A stretch of DNA of 64,000 nucleotides, taken from the NCBI RefSeq assembly GCF_000725345.1, contig NZ_CP008852.1, positions 2,509,693-2,573,692 on the forward strand, written 5' to 3'. The notes below the pieces were generated by a model. That model had not been told where the DNA came from, searched no databases, and saw only the letters and a program-made list of their open reading frames with translations. This stretch comes from Pelosinus sp. UFO1 (lineage in GTDB: Bacteria; Bacillota; Negativicutes; DSM-13327). The position numbers and the translations under genes are program-made. Below, one piece after another: positions 44,457 to 54,727 of the stretch. Position 1 is the stretch's first letter; every line of letters starts with the position of its first letter.

Positions 44457-47210
44457 TTAATGTACCCGCCCCAAAACGGAACGAGGCACCCGCCTCCGAA
44501 AAAATAGATGTTTAATCGCACCTATAATAAAAGTCCACCCAGAAATGCACAGCACTACTAACCAATCCGACAAACCAAGAGGAATCGTAGCAAAAATTTC
44601 CCTCATAAAGGGATGATACACAACTAACAATTGCATAAACACAGAACATACCGTGGCAAAAATCAGATATTTATTTTTAAACATGCCAATTTCAAAGATA
44701 CTAAACGTTTCGGACCGACAGTCAAAAACATGAAACATCTGACAAAAAACTAAAGTACAAAAGGCCATTGTTCTAGCCAGTGTTAAATCATTTTTCAAAA
44801 AATATACTCCTGCAAAAACCAATACTGTACTAATACCGATTTGAAAACCACGAGTAATGATTTTAAGGCTTAACCCACGAGAAAATACACTTTCTCGCGG
44901 CTGCCTTGGTGGTCTATTCATAATATCATGATTGTTAGGATCTACTCCTAAAGCCATAGCCGGTAGCCCATCAGTAACTAAATTAACCCATAAAATTTGT
45001 ACGGGCAACAAGGGTAAAGGCAATCCAGCGAGTGTAGCAATAAACATGGTGAGCACTTCGCCTAAATTACAAGATAGCAAATAGCGAATAAATTTACGTA
45101 TGTTATCATAAATACCGCGACCTTCTTCTACAGCAGCAACAATAGTAGCAAAATTATCATCCGCTAAAACCATCGCTGCTGCCTCTTTGGTAACATCAGT
45201 GCCTGTGAATCCCATCGCTATTCCAATGTCAGCTTCTTTGATAGCAGGTGCATCATTAACACCATCTCCAGTCATAGCTACAATATGCCCCTGACGTTTT
45301 AACGCTTTGACAATACGCAACTTATGCGTTGGGGATACACGAGCATATACGGTAACACTATTGATAATCTTAGCCAATTCGCCATCATTTAATTCATCGA
45401 GTTCATTACCAGTAAGAGCTTGGTTTTTCTCTTCTTTAAACATTTGCAGTTCCTTAGCAATTGCTACTGCGGTATTACGATGATCCCCCGTAATCATAAT
45501 CGTCTTTATTCCAGCTTGCCGACATAAAGCAATTGCAGGCTTTACTTCTTGTCTAGGCGGATCAATCATACCAATCAAACCAACAAAAACTAAATCCTTT
45601 TCCAAATCTTCGCTTACATGACTGGCCTCCATCTTTGTAATCTGTCGGTAAGCCACGGCCAATACCCTAAGAGCCTGATCTGTCATGTTTTCATTTTGTT
45701 CCAGAATTTCGTTTTTTATAGCCGCAGAAAGCGGTGATTCGATGCTATTATTCATATAATGTTGACACATATCTAAAATAACATCCGGAGCACCTTTGAC
45801 ATAAATAACATTTTTGTTATTTTTCTCATAGAGAACCGACATTCGGCAACGTTCTGATTCAAAAGGGATTTCAGCTAAACGCCGCTGATTTTTCTCCATT
45901 TCACTGCGCCAAATATCTGCCTTAGCTGCCGCAATCACTAACGCACCTTCTGTAGGATCCCCTTCAATAGACCACCCACTGGTAGTTGCACGTCGCCATA
46001 AGCCACTTATTCCTATATTATTATGCTTTAAAATACTATTATTACATAATGCACCTATTTCTAAGCACTGTAGTAAACATTTATCCCTTTTAGGATCAAA
46101 TTCCTGCTTATTGTATAAAAAATTCCCCTTTATTTCATAACCAGTCCCAGTTAGTTCATAATTTCGACCTACAACAAATACTTTTTGCACAGTCATAACA
46201 TTTTGTGTAAGAGTACCCGTCTTATCAGAACAAATGACCGTAGTACAACCTAGTGTTTCAACTGCAGGTAACTTTCTTATTATCGCATTCCGTTTTATCA
46301 TACGCTGCACACCTAATGCTAAAGCAACTGTAACGATGGCTGGTAACCCTTCTGGGATCGCAGCCACCGCCAAGCTAATACCTGCCATACACATTAAAAA
46401 AAGCGGCTCTCCTTTAAGTACGCCAGTTACAACAACAATCACACAAATGATTAAACATCCCCACACCAGCCATCGCCCTAAAGATTCTAATCTCAGTTCA
46501 AGAGGTGTACTTTCATGCTTCACATCCTGAATCATATCTGCAATACGGCCAACTTCAGTGGCCATCCCAGTAGCACAAACTACTGCCTTACCTCGCCCCT
46601 TAATAATGCTTGTTCCAGCGTACACCATATTCTTACGATCACCAAGGGAACTAGTTTCCCCAATTTGTTTATCTGCTACCTTTCTAACAGATAATGATTC
46701 ACCTGTTAATGTAGCTTCGTCCACCTCCATATTGTGTACATCGATTAATCTAGCATCAGCAGCAATTTTATCACCTGACTCTAAGACCATAATATCTCCT
46801 GGAACCATCTCACGGGCCGCTATTTGCTGTAAAATACCGTTACGAATAACATGACTCATCGGTGCAACCATCGTTCTTAACGCATCCATAGATTTCTCTG
46901 CACGATGTTCTTGAAGAAATCCTAATATAGCATTGATTAGCACAATAGACAAAATAGTTGCTGCATCAGCATATTCCCCTAAAAATGCTGAAATCAAAGT
47001 GGCAGCTAGTAAAACCAAAACCATAAAATCCTGGAATTGAGCAAAAAATCGTTTCCACCAAACGGGTTTTTGTTTTTCCACCAATTCATTATATCCAAAT
47101 TCAGCTATTCTACTTTTCACTTCACTAGAAGATAATCCATCTTCTTGATCCGTTCTCCAAAAATCAATTGCCTCTTGTGCTGTACGTGTATACCACTTGT
47201 CAGTATCCAC
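44457..47210 (-). CDS. Calcium-type P-type ATPase (SERCA/PMCA family)
   Basis: 917 aa membrane pump. An N-terminal cation-ATPase domain leads to M1-M2, the actuator TGES motif, M4 with [10 protein letters not shown], the phosphorylation site DKTGTLTQN, the hinge GDGVNDAPA, and M5-M10 with [14 protein letters not shown]4 (PEGL) and M6 (N-x3-D) are the pattern of Ca2+ pumps such as B. subtilis YloB. Ca2+ export is likely; Mn2+ is possible. It is divergent from rqcH. Confidence 0.92.
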   Translation of the reverse strand: MDTDKWYTRTAQEAIDFWRTDQEDGLSSSEVKSRIAEFGYNELVEKQKPVWWKRFFAQFQDFMVLVLLAATLISAFLGEYADAATILSIVLINAILGFLQEHRAEKSMDALRTMVAPMSHVIRNGILQQIAAREMVPGDIMVLESGDKIAADARLIDVHNMEVDEATLTGESLSVRKVADKQIGETSSLGDRKNMVYAGTSIIKGRGKAVVCATGMATEVGRIADMIQDVKHESTPLELRLESLGRWLVWGCLIICVIVVVTGVLKGEPLFLMCMAGISLAVAAIPEGLPAIVTVALALGVQRMIKRNAIIRKLPAVETLGCTTVICSDKTGTLTQNVMTVQKVFVVGRNYELTGTGYEIKGNFLYNKQEFDPKRDKCLLQCLEIGALCNNSILKHNNIGISGLWRRATTSGWSIEGDPTEGALVIAAAKADIWRSEMEKNQRRLAEIPFESERCRMSVLYEKNNKNVIYVKGAPDVILDMCQHYMNNSIESPLSAAIKNEILEQNENMTDQALRVLAVAYRQITKMEASHVSEDLEKDLVFVGLIGMIDPPRQEVKPAIALCRQAGIKTIMITGDHRNTAVAIAKELQMFKEEKNQALTGNELDELNDGELAKIINSVTVYARVSPTHKLRIVKALKRQGHIVAMTGDGVNDAPAIKEADIGIAMGFTGTDVTKEAAAMVLADDNFATIVAAVEEGRGIYDNIRKFIRYLLSCNLGEVLTMFIATLAGLPLPLLPVQILWVNLVTDGLPAMALGVDPNNHDIMNRPPRQPRESVFSRGLSLKIITRGFQIGISTVLVFAGVYFLKNDLTLARTMAFCTLVFCQMFHVFDCRSETFSIFEIGMFKNKYLIFATVCSVFMQLLVVYHPFMREIFATIPLGLSDWLVVLCISGWTFIIGAIKHLFFRRRVPRSVLGRVH

Positions 47211-47278
47211 TATGCCACCTCACTTACTATGTGTTTTCTTATTCATGTTATTCCAAACGGCCCCTAATTAGACCTAAA

Positions 47279-47307
47279 TTGACCGTGGAAACGCAAAATG
47301 GTATACT
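47279..47307 (+). promoter_or_regulatory. Sigma-A promoter of rqcH
   Basis: TTGACC (47279-47284), exactly 17-nt spacer, TATACT (47302-47307). The predicted leader is about 70 nt. Confidence 0.8.
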
Positions 47308-47383
47308 AGTGAAAATTATACTAAAGGTACATAGAGAAACCTATACCTATATCAGAATCAGTATATATAAATGGAGGAAGGGC

Positions 47384-49141
47384 ATGAGTCTTGACGGAGT
47401 ATCCTTATCAGCTTTACTTGCTGAATTAAATACAAAACTTACAGGCGGAAGAATTGACAAAGTTTTTCAGTCCGATAAATATACATTAATATTATGGATA
47501 AGACAATCGAATGAAAATCTACGCCTACTAATTTCAGTTAATCCAAAGCATCCTCGCATTCATCTGACTGCAGGCACTTTGGAAAATCCCGCTACACCTC
47601 CAGCCTTTTGCATGTTATTGCGAAAACATTTAGAAGGAGGGCGCATTGCTAGCATTCTTCAGCATAGTCTCGATAGAATCGCTTTAATGTCTATCGATTT
47701 CCGTAATGAAGATGGTACCATTATAACTAAATGCCTTATCTCTGAGTTAATGGGCAAACATAGCAATATTATCCTCACACAAGATCAGGTTATTATTGAT
47801 GCTATTAAAAGAGTTGGTCTAAGTATCAGTCGCACCCGACAGGTTTTACCTCGAATGGAATATACCTACCCACCTGGTCAAATGCGCCTGAATTTTTTCG
47901 AGACTCCTATACCTGTTTTTTTTAATACGCTTAAGACACTCCAAACAACTCCTGTCACCAAAGCCATTATTCAAACAGGTATTGGTGTCGGACCTATAAC
48001 TGCCAAAGAAATAATTTGGCGAGCTGGGCTACCTGCTGACATTCTAGTTGAAGCCTTAGATAATTCTGATATTATCGCTTTACAAGAAGCAACCGAGAGT
48101 ATTATTACTCATTTAAAATCAAAAGAAATAGAACCTACAGTAATTGTTAATGCCGAAAATCAGCTAGTTGGTATTGCATCTTTCAACTTAGAACATTTAA
48201 TACAAAAAAATACGAAACATCATTTTTTCACTATGAGTGAGGCTGTTGAATTCATAGATAGTCTTTCAGGGAAAAAAAAGCTTCCTGAACAAACTATTTT
48301 ATTCAAGATTGTCACAGAAGAGAGCAACCGCTTACAACGAAAAAAGATAATTCTTACTAAAGAATTATCTGATGCGACATCTGCGGATTCCTTTCGAAAA
48401 TTTGCTGATATTATCATGGCGAATCTTTATTCAATACCTGAAGATCAGAATCAGATCACCTTACCCGACTTATACCACGATTCCCCTGACGATAATCAAA
48501 TAAGTATAGTTATTGACACTAAACTTTCCCCATTAGAAAATGCCCAATCTTATTATTCAAAATATAATAAATTAAAGAGGGCACAGGAATTACTCAAAGA
48601 GCAGCTCTTCCAATGCATACACGAAACATCCTATCTAGAAAGCATTTTAGTTGCCCTTGAACATGCTACAAACAGTTCTGAGCTTGCCGATATTCGCGAA
48701 GAATTGATTAATAGCGGTTATCTTAAAAAGGCTAGCAAACGCCGCATTCCAATTCCTGCTTCCAAGCCACTAACAATCACCACGCAGGATGGCCTAACCA
48801 TTTTAGTTGGAAAAAATAATCGTCAAAATGACATTGTAACATTTAAACAAGCACAGCATAATGATATATGGTTTCATACAAAAGACATCCCAGGATCCCA
48901 CGTTATTTTACGCTCCGGCAGCCAAACCCCATCATTACAGTCGCTTCAATTAGCAGCACATTTAGCTGCCTATTATAGCAAAGCCAGTCAATCATCTAAT
49001 GTGCCAGTGGATTATACACAACGTCGTTATGTAAAAAAGCCCTCCGGTGCGAAACCTGGTTTTGTTATTTATGATCACCAAAGTACTATATATGTAACAC
49101 CAGATGAAAACCTGGTTAACTCCGTATTAAAAAAGTCCTAA
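47384..49141 (+). CDS. rqcH: Ribosome quality-control protein RqcH (NFACT family)
   Basis: 585 aa. RqcH binds obstructed 50S subunits and directs C-terminal alanine tailing of stalled chains. The NFACT-N domain begins MSLDGVSLSALLAEL with GGRIDKVFQ. A helical middle and coiled-coil M arms follow (about 350-450). The C-terminal NFACT-R domain has NDIWFHTKDIPGSHVIL and RRYVKKPSGAKPG. ATG 47384 has a GGAGGAAGG Shine-Dalgarno; the frame extends to 47168, but that part overlaps the ATPase gene and the promoter. Confidence 0.94.
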   Translation: MSLDGVSLSALLAELNTKLTGGRIDKVFQSDKYTLILWIRQSNENLRLLISVNPKHPRIHLTAGTLENPATPPAFCMLLRKHLEGGRIASILQHSLDRIALMSIDFRNEDGTIITKCLISELMGKHSNIILTQDQVIIDAIKRVGLSISRTRQVLPRMEYTYPPGQMRLNFFETPIPVFFNTLKTLQTTPVTKAIIQTGIGVGPITAKEIIWRAGLPADILVEALDNSDIIALQEATESIITHLKSKEIEPTVIVNAENQLVGIASFNLEHLIQKNTKHHFFTMSEAVEFIDSLSGKKKLPEQTILFKIVTEESNRLQRKKIILTKELSDATSADSFRKFADIIMANLYSIPEDQNQITLPDLYHDSPDDNQISIVIDTKLSPLENAQSYYSKYNKLKRAQELLKEQLFQCIHETSYLESILVALEHATNSSELADIREELINSGYLKKASKRRIPIPASKPLTITTQDGLTILVGKNNRQNDIVTFKQAQHNDIWFHTKDIPGSHVILRSGSQTPSLQSLQLAAHLAAYYSKASQSSNVPVDYTQRRYVKKPSGAKPGFVIYDHQSTIYVTPDENLVNSVLKKS

Positions 49142-49156
49142 ACAAACAATTTATAG

Positions 49157-49205
49157 AAAAAGACATTTCCTATCCCTACTACTGCGGGATAGGAAATGTC
49201 TTTTT
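49157..49205. terminator. Bidirectional terminator between rqcH and pyrR
   Basis: A perfect 20-bp stem with a 9-nt loop (49157-49176 with 49186-49205); its arms start AAAAAGACATTTCC. T-runs lie on both strands. It abuts the pyrR stop. Confidence 0.95.
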
Positions 49206-49769
<564 letters not shown>

Positions 49770-50693
49770 CTAATTATGTATTTTCCGTAACTCTCTTAAG
49801 ATTAGTTCCATATCCTCAGGCAAGTTCGCCGTAAATATCATATTTTCCTCAGTAACAGGATGAACAATCTTTAACTCAGCTGAATGCAACGCTTGCCCTA
49901 TAATAGAAAACTGTCTTCGATCAGGTCCATATTTGGGGTCACCAACTACTGGATGTCCAATGTAAGCCATATGCACCCTAATTTGATGCGTACGTCCCGT
50001 AAGTAACTTGCATTCTACCAGGGTGTAAGCCCCAAACCGCTCTATCACACGAAATTTTGTTGTTGCTTCTTTGCTATTTACAAACGTTACCGCCATCCTC
50101 TTACGATCTGTAGGATGACGACCAATAGGTGCTTTAATAACTCCCTGCTCTTCCTTAATATTACCATGCACTATAGCTAAATAACGCCGACTTGCTGAAC
50201 GTTCTTTTATTTGTTTTGCTAAACTTATATGTGCTCTATCACTTTTCGCAACTACCATAACTCCTGAAGTATCTTTATCTAAACGATGGACTATCCCTGG
50301 GCGGGCAACCCCATTTATCCCTGATAAATCTTCGCAATGCTCTAATAACGCATTCACTAAAGTACCATTATAATTCCCTACAGCTGGATGCACTACCATG
50401 CCTCGGGATTTATTAACAATAATAATATCTTCATCTTCATACAAAACTTCAAGCGGAATTTCTTCAGGCATTAGCTCTAGGGGTTTTATTCCGGGCATGG
50501 TGACTTCAACACCATCTAAATATTGCACCTTATAATTAGACTTTACTAATTTTCCATTTACAGTAACATCGCCATTAACAATCAATCGCTGCACTGTAGA
50601 ACGAGATACATCACTCATGTACTTAGTTAAAAACACATCCAAACGTTCGCCAATTTCGGCCTCATTCACCTTATAATGAATTAAATCAGTCAT
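49770..50693 (-). CDS. rluD: RluD-family 23S rRNA pseudouridine synthase
   Basis: 307 aa. The N-terminal S4 domain (about 12-75, ERLDVFLTKYMSDVSRSTVQRLI) precedes a catalytic domain with the catalytic Asp in HRLDKDTSGVMVVAKS and the motif GRTHQIRVHMAYIGHPVVGDPKYG. It overlaps lspA by 8 nt; lspA-rluD-pyrR is a common Firmicute order. Confidence 0.93.
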   Translation of the reverse strand: MTDLIHYKVNEAEIGERLDVFLTKYMSDVSRSTVQRLIVNGDVTVNGKLVKSNYKVQYLDGVEVTMPGIKPLELMPEEIPLEVLYEDEDIIIVNKSRGMVVHPAVGNYNGTLVNALLEHCEDLSGINGVARPGIVHRLDKDTSGVMVVAKSDRAHISLAKQIKERSASRRYLAIVHGNIKEEQGVIKAPIGRHPTDRKRMAVTFVNSKEATTKFRVIERFGAYTLVECKLLTGRTHQIRVHMAYIGHPVVGDPKYGPDRRQFSIIGQALHSAELKIVHPVTEENMIFTANLPEDMELILRELRKIHN

Positions 50694-51141
50694 TTTTTAT
50701 TTCATCCTCTTTATATAAATATATCATAGTAAAAATAATACAGCCAACACCGCATACAATGGCTGTATCGGCAATGTTAAATACTGGCCAAATCCGAAAA
50801 TCAAAAAAATCAACTACATAACCTGTTTTTATGCGATCAATAACGTTTCCAATTGCCCCTCCTACTAGTAAACCTGTGCCAAAACGTAATAATCCATATT
50901 GCTTGGGAATACGGGGGTAAAAATAAATCGCTGCCCCTACCAAACTAACTGCCACGAATAAAAAAAACAGGGTTTGATGTTCAAACAAACCAAAAGCAGC
51001 ACCTGGGTTCAAGACATAAGTAATATGAAAGATGTCCTGAATGACAGGAATAGACATACCAGGCAACATATGTACCAGGATGTAATTTTTTGAAAATTGA
51101 TCAATTAATACAACAATCAGTACTACTAATAATATTGGCAC
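50686..51141 (-). CDS. lspA: Lipoprotein signal peptidase
   Basis: 151 aa, four membrane helices. It cleaves prolipoprotein signal peptides. The catalytic Asp pair is in GNVIDRIKTGYVVDFFDF and FNIADTAI, and N-G-A-A-F/GAAFG is the third conserved block. GTG 51141 has an AGGAG Shine-Dalgarno 8 nt upstream; the 26-codon upstream extension looks non-coding. Confidence 0.94.
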   Translation of the reverse strand: MPILLVVLIVVLIDQFSKNYILVHMLPGMSIPVIQDIFHITYVLNPGAAFGLFEHQTLFFLFVAVSLVGAAIYFYPRIPKQYGLLRFGTGLLVGGAIGNVIDRIKTGYVVDFFDFRIWPVFNIADTAIVCGVGCIIFTMIYLYKEDEIKND

Positions 51142-51305
51142 AATTTTATCTCCTATCCAAAAATATATACTTTTTATCAAAAAACATTTGTCTTTTTTCC
51201 TACTACTGTATATCAGCAATAAAGTTCATATTATATATAATAAACAAAAATTGGTTAAACGTAAAGTTTTATACTAAATTATCCTTTACATCTAGCCAAC
51301 TCCTC

Positions 51306-51674
51306 TTATGCTTTTTCAATTTTGTCCAAAAATTTCAGCAAAGGAACAATTTTGACAATGAGAGGAGCACCTCGCATCCAAACTTGTTGCCTAAAAACCT
51401 CCACAATCTCTTCTTTCGTTGCACCATTACGTACCGCTTTTAATAATTCTAATTTAGCGCGTGTATCATCTTCACTATATACAGCAGTAGCTAAGGCCAT
51501 TAAATATCGATATTTAATGGGGATAACACCTTCACCCCATATTAAATGGTGATATTGGCTAATAAGATCCCCCATGTCTTCCCCTAGTTCATTAGCCCCT
51601 ACATTACAAGGCGGAAAAAAACCAAATTGGTCTTTAAATATTTGCCTAATTTCTTCTGCTTCCATTTTAGCCAT
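51306..51674 (-). CDS. Carboxymuconolactone decarboxylase (CMD) family protein lacking CxxC
   Basis: 122 aa. The helical CMD/AhpD-like core is recognisable (IPIKYRYLMALATAVYSEDD then RNGATKEEIVEVF). Active AhpD-type members have a C-x-x-C followed by His; here that position reads AVYSEDDTRAKL, and the only Cys is near residue 23 (PPCN). Peroxidase-reductase activity is therefore unlikely, and another or structural role should be considered. It is apparently monocistronic and preceded by the hairpin element at 51771-51889. Confidence 0.75.
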   Translation of the reverse strand: MAKMEAEEIRQIFKDQFGFFPPCNVGANELGEDMGDLISQYHHLIWGEGVIPIKYRYLMALATAVYSEDDTRAKLELLKAVRNGATKEEIVEVFRQQVWMRGAPLIVKIVPLLKFLDKIEKA

Positions 51675-51770
51675 CTCCCTTTGTTTCTCAAAAACATTAT
51701 TATCTCTAAACTTATTGACCTTATTATATTTTATACATTCCCCAAATACTGTGATTTATATCATAAGAAA

Positions 51771-51863
51771 AGACTTGGCTTAGGCCAAGTCCTCAGACGC
51801 AGGCAGAAGCCTTAGTCGTTCTTACTTGGAATCAAGGAAGTGTTATACTTTCTGATTCCGTAA
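51771..51863 (-). ncRNA. Candidate structured RNA or repeat: three consecutive hairpins
   Basis: On the minus strand: hairpin A (51828-51859, outer stem GGAATCA / TGATTCC plus inner AAGT / ACTT), hairpin B (51796-51817, GAC+AGGC / GCCT+GTC) and hairpin C (51772-51791, perfect GACTTGGC / GCCAAGTC) ending in a T-rich tail. Bounded upstream by another terminator (51867-51889), it could be a roughly 95-nt RNA or a mobile intergenic repeat. No promoter is evident. Confidence 0.3.
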
Positions 51864-51889
51864 AAAAGACTTAGCTTATGCCAAGTCCT
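51862..51889 (-). terminator. Terminator-like hairpin, near-duplicate of the one at 51771-51793
   Basis: Stem GACTTGGC / GCTAAGTC with one G-U pair, then TTTTTT on the minus strand. It matches 21 of 23 bases of the hairpin at 51771-51793. With the stronger terminator at 51930-51957 it forms a tandem pair behind the ferredoxin gene. Confidence 0.7.
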
Positions 51890-51921
51890 AGTAAATTCAT
51901 TTATTTGTATACGGAAATAAG

Positions 51922-51957
51922 TAAAAAAAAGAAAAGCCCAGAAATCTGGGCTTTTCT
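51922..51957 (-). terminator. Intrinsic terminator of the ferredoxin gene
   Basis: An 11-bp stem AGAAAAGCCCA / TGGGCTTTTCT (51930-51940 with 51947-51957) is followed by eight T on the minus strand. It lies 10 nt past the stop. Confidence 0.95.
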
Positions 51958-51967
51958 TATATTACAC

Positions 51968-52132
51968 TTATTCTGGGCTGATTGCTCCTACTGGGCATGT
52001 TGCTGCACATGAACCACAGTCGATACACTTTTCATCAATAACATATTGTGCTTCGCCTTCAGAAATAGCTTCTACTGGACAAACAGCAGCACAAGCGCCA
52101 CATGAAATACATTCGCTACTAATTTTATACAT
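51968..52132 (-). CDS. 2[4Fe-4S] bacterial ferredoxin
   Basis: 54 aa electron carrier of the clostridial type. It has two canonical cluster motifs, CISCGACAAVCP (C-x2-C-x2-C-x3-CP) and CIDCGSCAATCP, related by internal symmetry. MYKISSE and the ending VGAISPE frame them. The acidic, small protein probably serves low-potential redox enzymes in an anaerobic metabolism. The Shine-Dalgarno is AGGAGG about 8 nt before ATG 52132, and the gene has its own terminator. Confidence 0.96.
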   Translation of the reverse strand: MYKISSECISCGACAAVCPVEAISEGEAQYVIDEKCIDCGSCAATCPVGAISPE

Positions 52133-52261
52133 GAAAATCACCTCCTATGTAGATAACTGTATACTATTATACTATAGACTAGCAATAAATCACATAACTA
52201 ATATTATTTTAATACGATATTTTTTTACATTATGCTTAATTTTTAGCAAACTAATCTCAAT

Positions 52262-52966
52262 TCATTCTTCTCTGGAGAAAATTATCTTCTCTATCTCTTC
52301 TCGATAATGAAACAAAATAGCACCAATAACCACTAACAAAGAAGTTATTAAAATAGTTATGCTTATATTACGTGTAAGATTTTGACCAATGACAGAATAT
52401 AATATAATTGCAGGAGCTTGCCCAATTGCGGTTGCAATTACAAATCTGCAAAATGAAAGTGTCGTTAATCCAACTCCATAACTCACCACCTTAAATGGAA
52501 TAATCGGCGTTAAGCGCGTAATAAATACAACCCAAATACCATGCTTTCGCAGGTAAAGATCTATCATTTTTAAGTACTTACCCGTAATAAACTTTTCAAC
52601 TACCGGACGACCATACCATCTTGCTATAGCAAAATCCAGACTAGCTCCTAGCAATGCGCCAACCCAAGAATATATTGCCCCAAAAGCCCATCCAAAAATC
52701 CAGGCATTTGCAATTGTAATAACTAAACCCGGAACAAAGGGTACTAAAGATTGTAATGTCATAAGCATAATGCTACAAATTGGCGCCCACACACCATAAT
52801 CAAGAATAAATTGACGCAAACCATCAAGATTACGACGTTTTAAGTAAGTAACTCCATTTTCAAAGAATTCTCGTATTCCAGGTATATAAAAGTAAGCAAT
52901 AGCAGCAACGACCAAGACACCAACCCGGTACAAAATAGCTCTTGTTCCCATCATTGGTCTTGCCAT
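52262..52966 (-). CDS. TVP38/TMEM64 (VTT domain) membrane protein, second copy
   Basis: 234 aa. It has the same architecture as the 13408 gene: N-terminal helix (14-30), helices around 55-95 with PGLVITIANAWIFGWAFGAIYSW, the re-entrant RLTPIIPFKVVSYGVGL (155-171) and two C-terminal helices with a basic-acidic tail. The sequences differ enough to be old paralogues. Lipid transport or scrambling is known for the family; the function here is unknown. Confidence 0.85.
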   Translation of the reverse strand: MARPMMGTRAILYRVGVLVVAAIAYFYIPGIREFFENGVTYLKRRNLDGLRQFILDYGVWAPICSIMLMTLQSLVPFVPGLVITIANAWIFGWAFGAIYSWVGALLGASLDFAIARWYGRPVVEKFITGKYLKMIDLYLRKHGIWVVFITRLTPIIPFKVVSYGVGLTTLSFCRFVIATAIGQAPAIILYSVIGQNLTRNISITILITSLLVVIGAILFHYREEIEKIIFSREE

Positions 52967-53070
52967 AAATAGAACCTCCTAGCCTTATCTACCAACAATA
53001 CCTAGACTAAACATTTTACTCTTCTTTATATTATCTTATGCTTACATACAAACAATTCCTGCTAATATGC

Positions 53071-53101
53071 AAAAAACTGAGCTTAAGTTAAGCCCAGTTT
53101 T
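53071..53101 (-). terminator. Intrinsic terminator after the TraR/DksA gene
   Basis: Stem AAAACTGGGCTT / AAGCTCAGTTTT on the minus strand (53073-53101, one G-U, 5-nt loop), followed by TT and a mixed tail, 53 nt past the stop. Confidence 0.75.
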
Positions 53102-53154
53102 AATCATTTAATATGACTGAGTACTTTTTTAAAACGTTAATTATATTCTTATTT

Positions 53155-53805
53155 CTAACTATTTTTATCTTTATTATGTTCTAGTATATTTTCTTTCACA
53201 GGAATAGCATCTATAGGGTCAACAATTCCCTCATGTTCATCGCTAGCTGGGAATAGATCATTATAATCACTTGAACCGGGGAGATCTTGCGGAGAATCGG
53301 AGCTACCATAACGTAATACTGCCTGCAAAGCATCTTCACCATCAAAACCTACAAATTCATTCTTATCATCATCTAAAAAAGTTCGTTTGAATGGAGGCGT
53401 AAGAAGTTGTTCTTCTATCGGCCTGCGCGACAAGTCTAAACTATCATCTTCTTCTTGGCATTTTACGCACTCATTCGCCCAAGGAATTACCTCTAATCTA
53501 GAAACGGGTATCTTATTTCCACATTTACTACAATATTCGTAGTTCCCTTTTTTTATTTTTTCAAGAGCATTTTCTATTCTTTCTAATAAAACATGGGCAT
53601 TGTCTCGCAATGCGAGATCTTTGCTTCGTTCAAATAATTCACCACTAATATCAGCCGGGTGGTTATCATATACGGATAATTCACCGATAGAATCCGATAA
53701 ACTGTTTTCTAATCCGTTTTTTTCCAAGCGGGTAATCTGTTCAAGCAACCTTTTTTTCTCCAGATTCAAGTTTTTCATCAGTTCTTTACTTTTCTCAGCG
53801 TCCAA
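53155..53805 (-). CDS. TraR/DksA C4-type zinc finger protein (YteA family)
   Basis: 216 aa. An N-terminal coiled coil (about 1-35) precedes SVYDNHPADISGELFERSKD and a C4 zinc finger YCSKCGNKIP...CVKCQ (about 93-116). The acidic C-terminus contains FVGFDGEDALQAVLRYGSSDSPQD, typical of the Firmicute YteA type. It may bind RNA polymerase like DksA, but that is inferred. The start is TTG 53805 with a GGAGAGGG Shine-Dalgarno, so expression may be modest. Confidence 0.88.
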   Translation of the reverse strand: MDAEKSKELMKNLNLEKKRLLEQITRLEKNGLENSLSDSIGELSVYDNHPADISGELFERSKDLALRDNAHVLLERIENALEKIKKGNYEYCSKCGNKIPVSRLEVIPWANECVKCQEEDDSLDLSRRPIEEQLLTPPFKRTFLDDDKNEFVGFDGEDALQAVLRYGSSDSPQDLPGSSDYNDLFPASDEHEGIVDPIDAIPVKENILEHNKDKNS

Positions 53806-53816
53806 AGTACCCTCTC

Positions 53817-54344
53817 CTAATGAATAATCTTTGCTACATCTAGTACTCTTAACCTTTCCTTAGCAGGCGTATGCACTTCATTACTGTATCCCAGACAAAT
53901 AATTGCGACTGCTCTAAGCCTAGGAGGAGCTTCTACAGCCTTTTGTACCTGAACCTCGTCGAAAGCCCCTATCCAGCATGTAGCAAGTCCCAATCCATGA
54001 GCCGCCAATATCATATTTTCTGCTGCAACTGCAGTATCCTGCAAACAATATAATTGAGCTCCACGTTCTCCGTATTTTTCATTAGAGCGTGCTGGGTCTG
54101 CTAATATCACAATACTAACTGGCGACTCTTCTACCTGATTTTCTCCAAAACAAGCTTTTGCTACCTTTTGCTTCACTTCTTGATTCTTGACTACATAAAA
54201 ATACCAGGGTTGTAAATTACCAGCACTAGGAGCCCAACAACCTGCTTCTAAAATTCGTGTTAATGTAGGTTCTAGTATTTCCTGTTGTGTAAAATTTCGA
54301 ACACTATGACTTTCCCTCATACAATCAAATACATCTTTTGTCAT
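53817..54344 (-). CDS. Nitroreductase family protein
   Basis: 175 aa FMN-dependent oxidoreductase. RESHSVRNF binds FMN phosphate, APSAGNLQPWYFYVV is the family signature, and AAHGLGLATCWIGAFDE and the C-terminal IICLGYSN complete the fold. The electron acceptor is unknown. ATG 54344 has a GAGGAG Shine-Dalgarno at 8 nt; the two codons just upstream (GTG, ATG) are too close to it. It lies 11 nt before the TraR/DksA gene. Confidence 0.9.
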   Translation of the reverse strand: MTKDVFDCMRESHSVRNFTQQEILEPTLTRILEAGCWAPSAGNLQPWYFYVVKNQEVKQKVAKACFGENQVEESPVSIVILADPARSNEKYGERGAQLYCLQDTAVAAENMILAAHGLGLATCWIGAFDEVQVQKAVEAPPRLRAVAIICLGYSNEVHTPAKERLRVLDVAKIIH

Positions 54345-54362
54345 ATTCATCACTCCTCAACT

Positions 54363-54650
54363 TCAAAACTTATTATTTTTAACCTCTACAATATGAACGA
54401 TTTCAGCAACAAAATCTCCAATCCCTGGTATATTTAGCAAGATAATTTGATGCAATAAATTTAATACCAGGGCAAAAATAACAGTAGCTCCAATCGCTAT
54501 CCCTAGCCCCCTTGCTAGTCCAGCAATTAAGTTTATTAAAATAAGCTTACCTGGACGTTCTAATAGTTCCATATATTCAGCAATACGTAATGACTCTAAA
54601 TGACGTACTAACTTTTCTAACTGTTTATGAATTACATCCTTTTTTTCCAC
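54363..54650 (-). CDS. DUF5665-type small membrane protein
   Basis: 95 aa from GTG 54650 (GGAGGAA Shine-Dalgarno 6 nt upstream; an ATG five codons earlier is possible but overlaps it). A basic N-terminal amphipathic helix (KQLEKLVRHLESLRIAEYMELLERP) precedes one or two membrane helices (about 35-75, INLIAGLARGLGIAIGATVIFALVL). The layout matches DUF5665, a family often found near ileS in Firmicutes. Function unknown. Confidence 0.75.
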   Translation of the reverse strand: MEKKDVIHKQLEKLVRHLESLRIAEYMELLERPGKLILINLIAGLARGLGIAIGATVIFALVLNLLHQIILLNIPGIGDFVAEIVHIVEVKNNKF

Positions 54651-54686
54651 AAAACATTCCTCCATTTATATCATCTCCATAAGATT

Positions 54687-54718
54687 AAAAAAAAACCGGA
54701 ATAAAAATTCCGGTTTTT
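54687..54718 (-). terminator. Intrinsic terminator after ileS
   Basis: A perfect 12-bp stem AAAAACCGGAAT / ATTCCGGTTTTT (54691-54718, 4-nt loop) with a T-rich tail on the minus strand, 9 nt past the ileS stop. Confidence 0.95.
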
Positions 54719-54727
54719 AAATTACAA

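Noticed and set aside
47168-47383. 72-residue N-terminal extension of RqcH
   Set aside because: It overlaps the divergent ATPase gene and the TTGACC-17-TATACT promoter; the family N-terminus begins at 47384.
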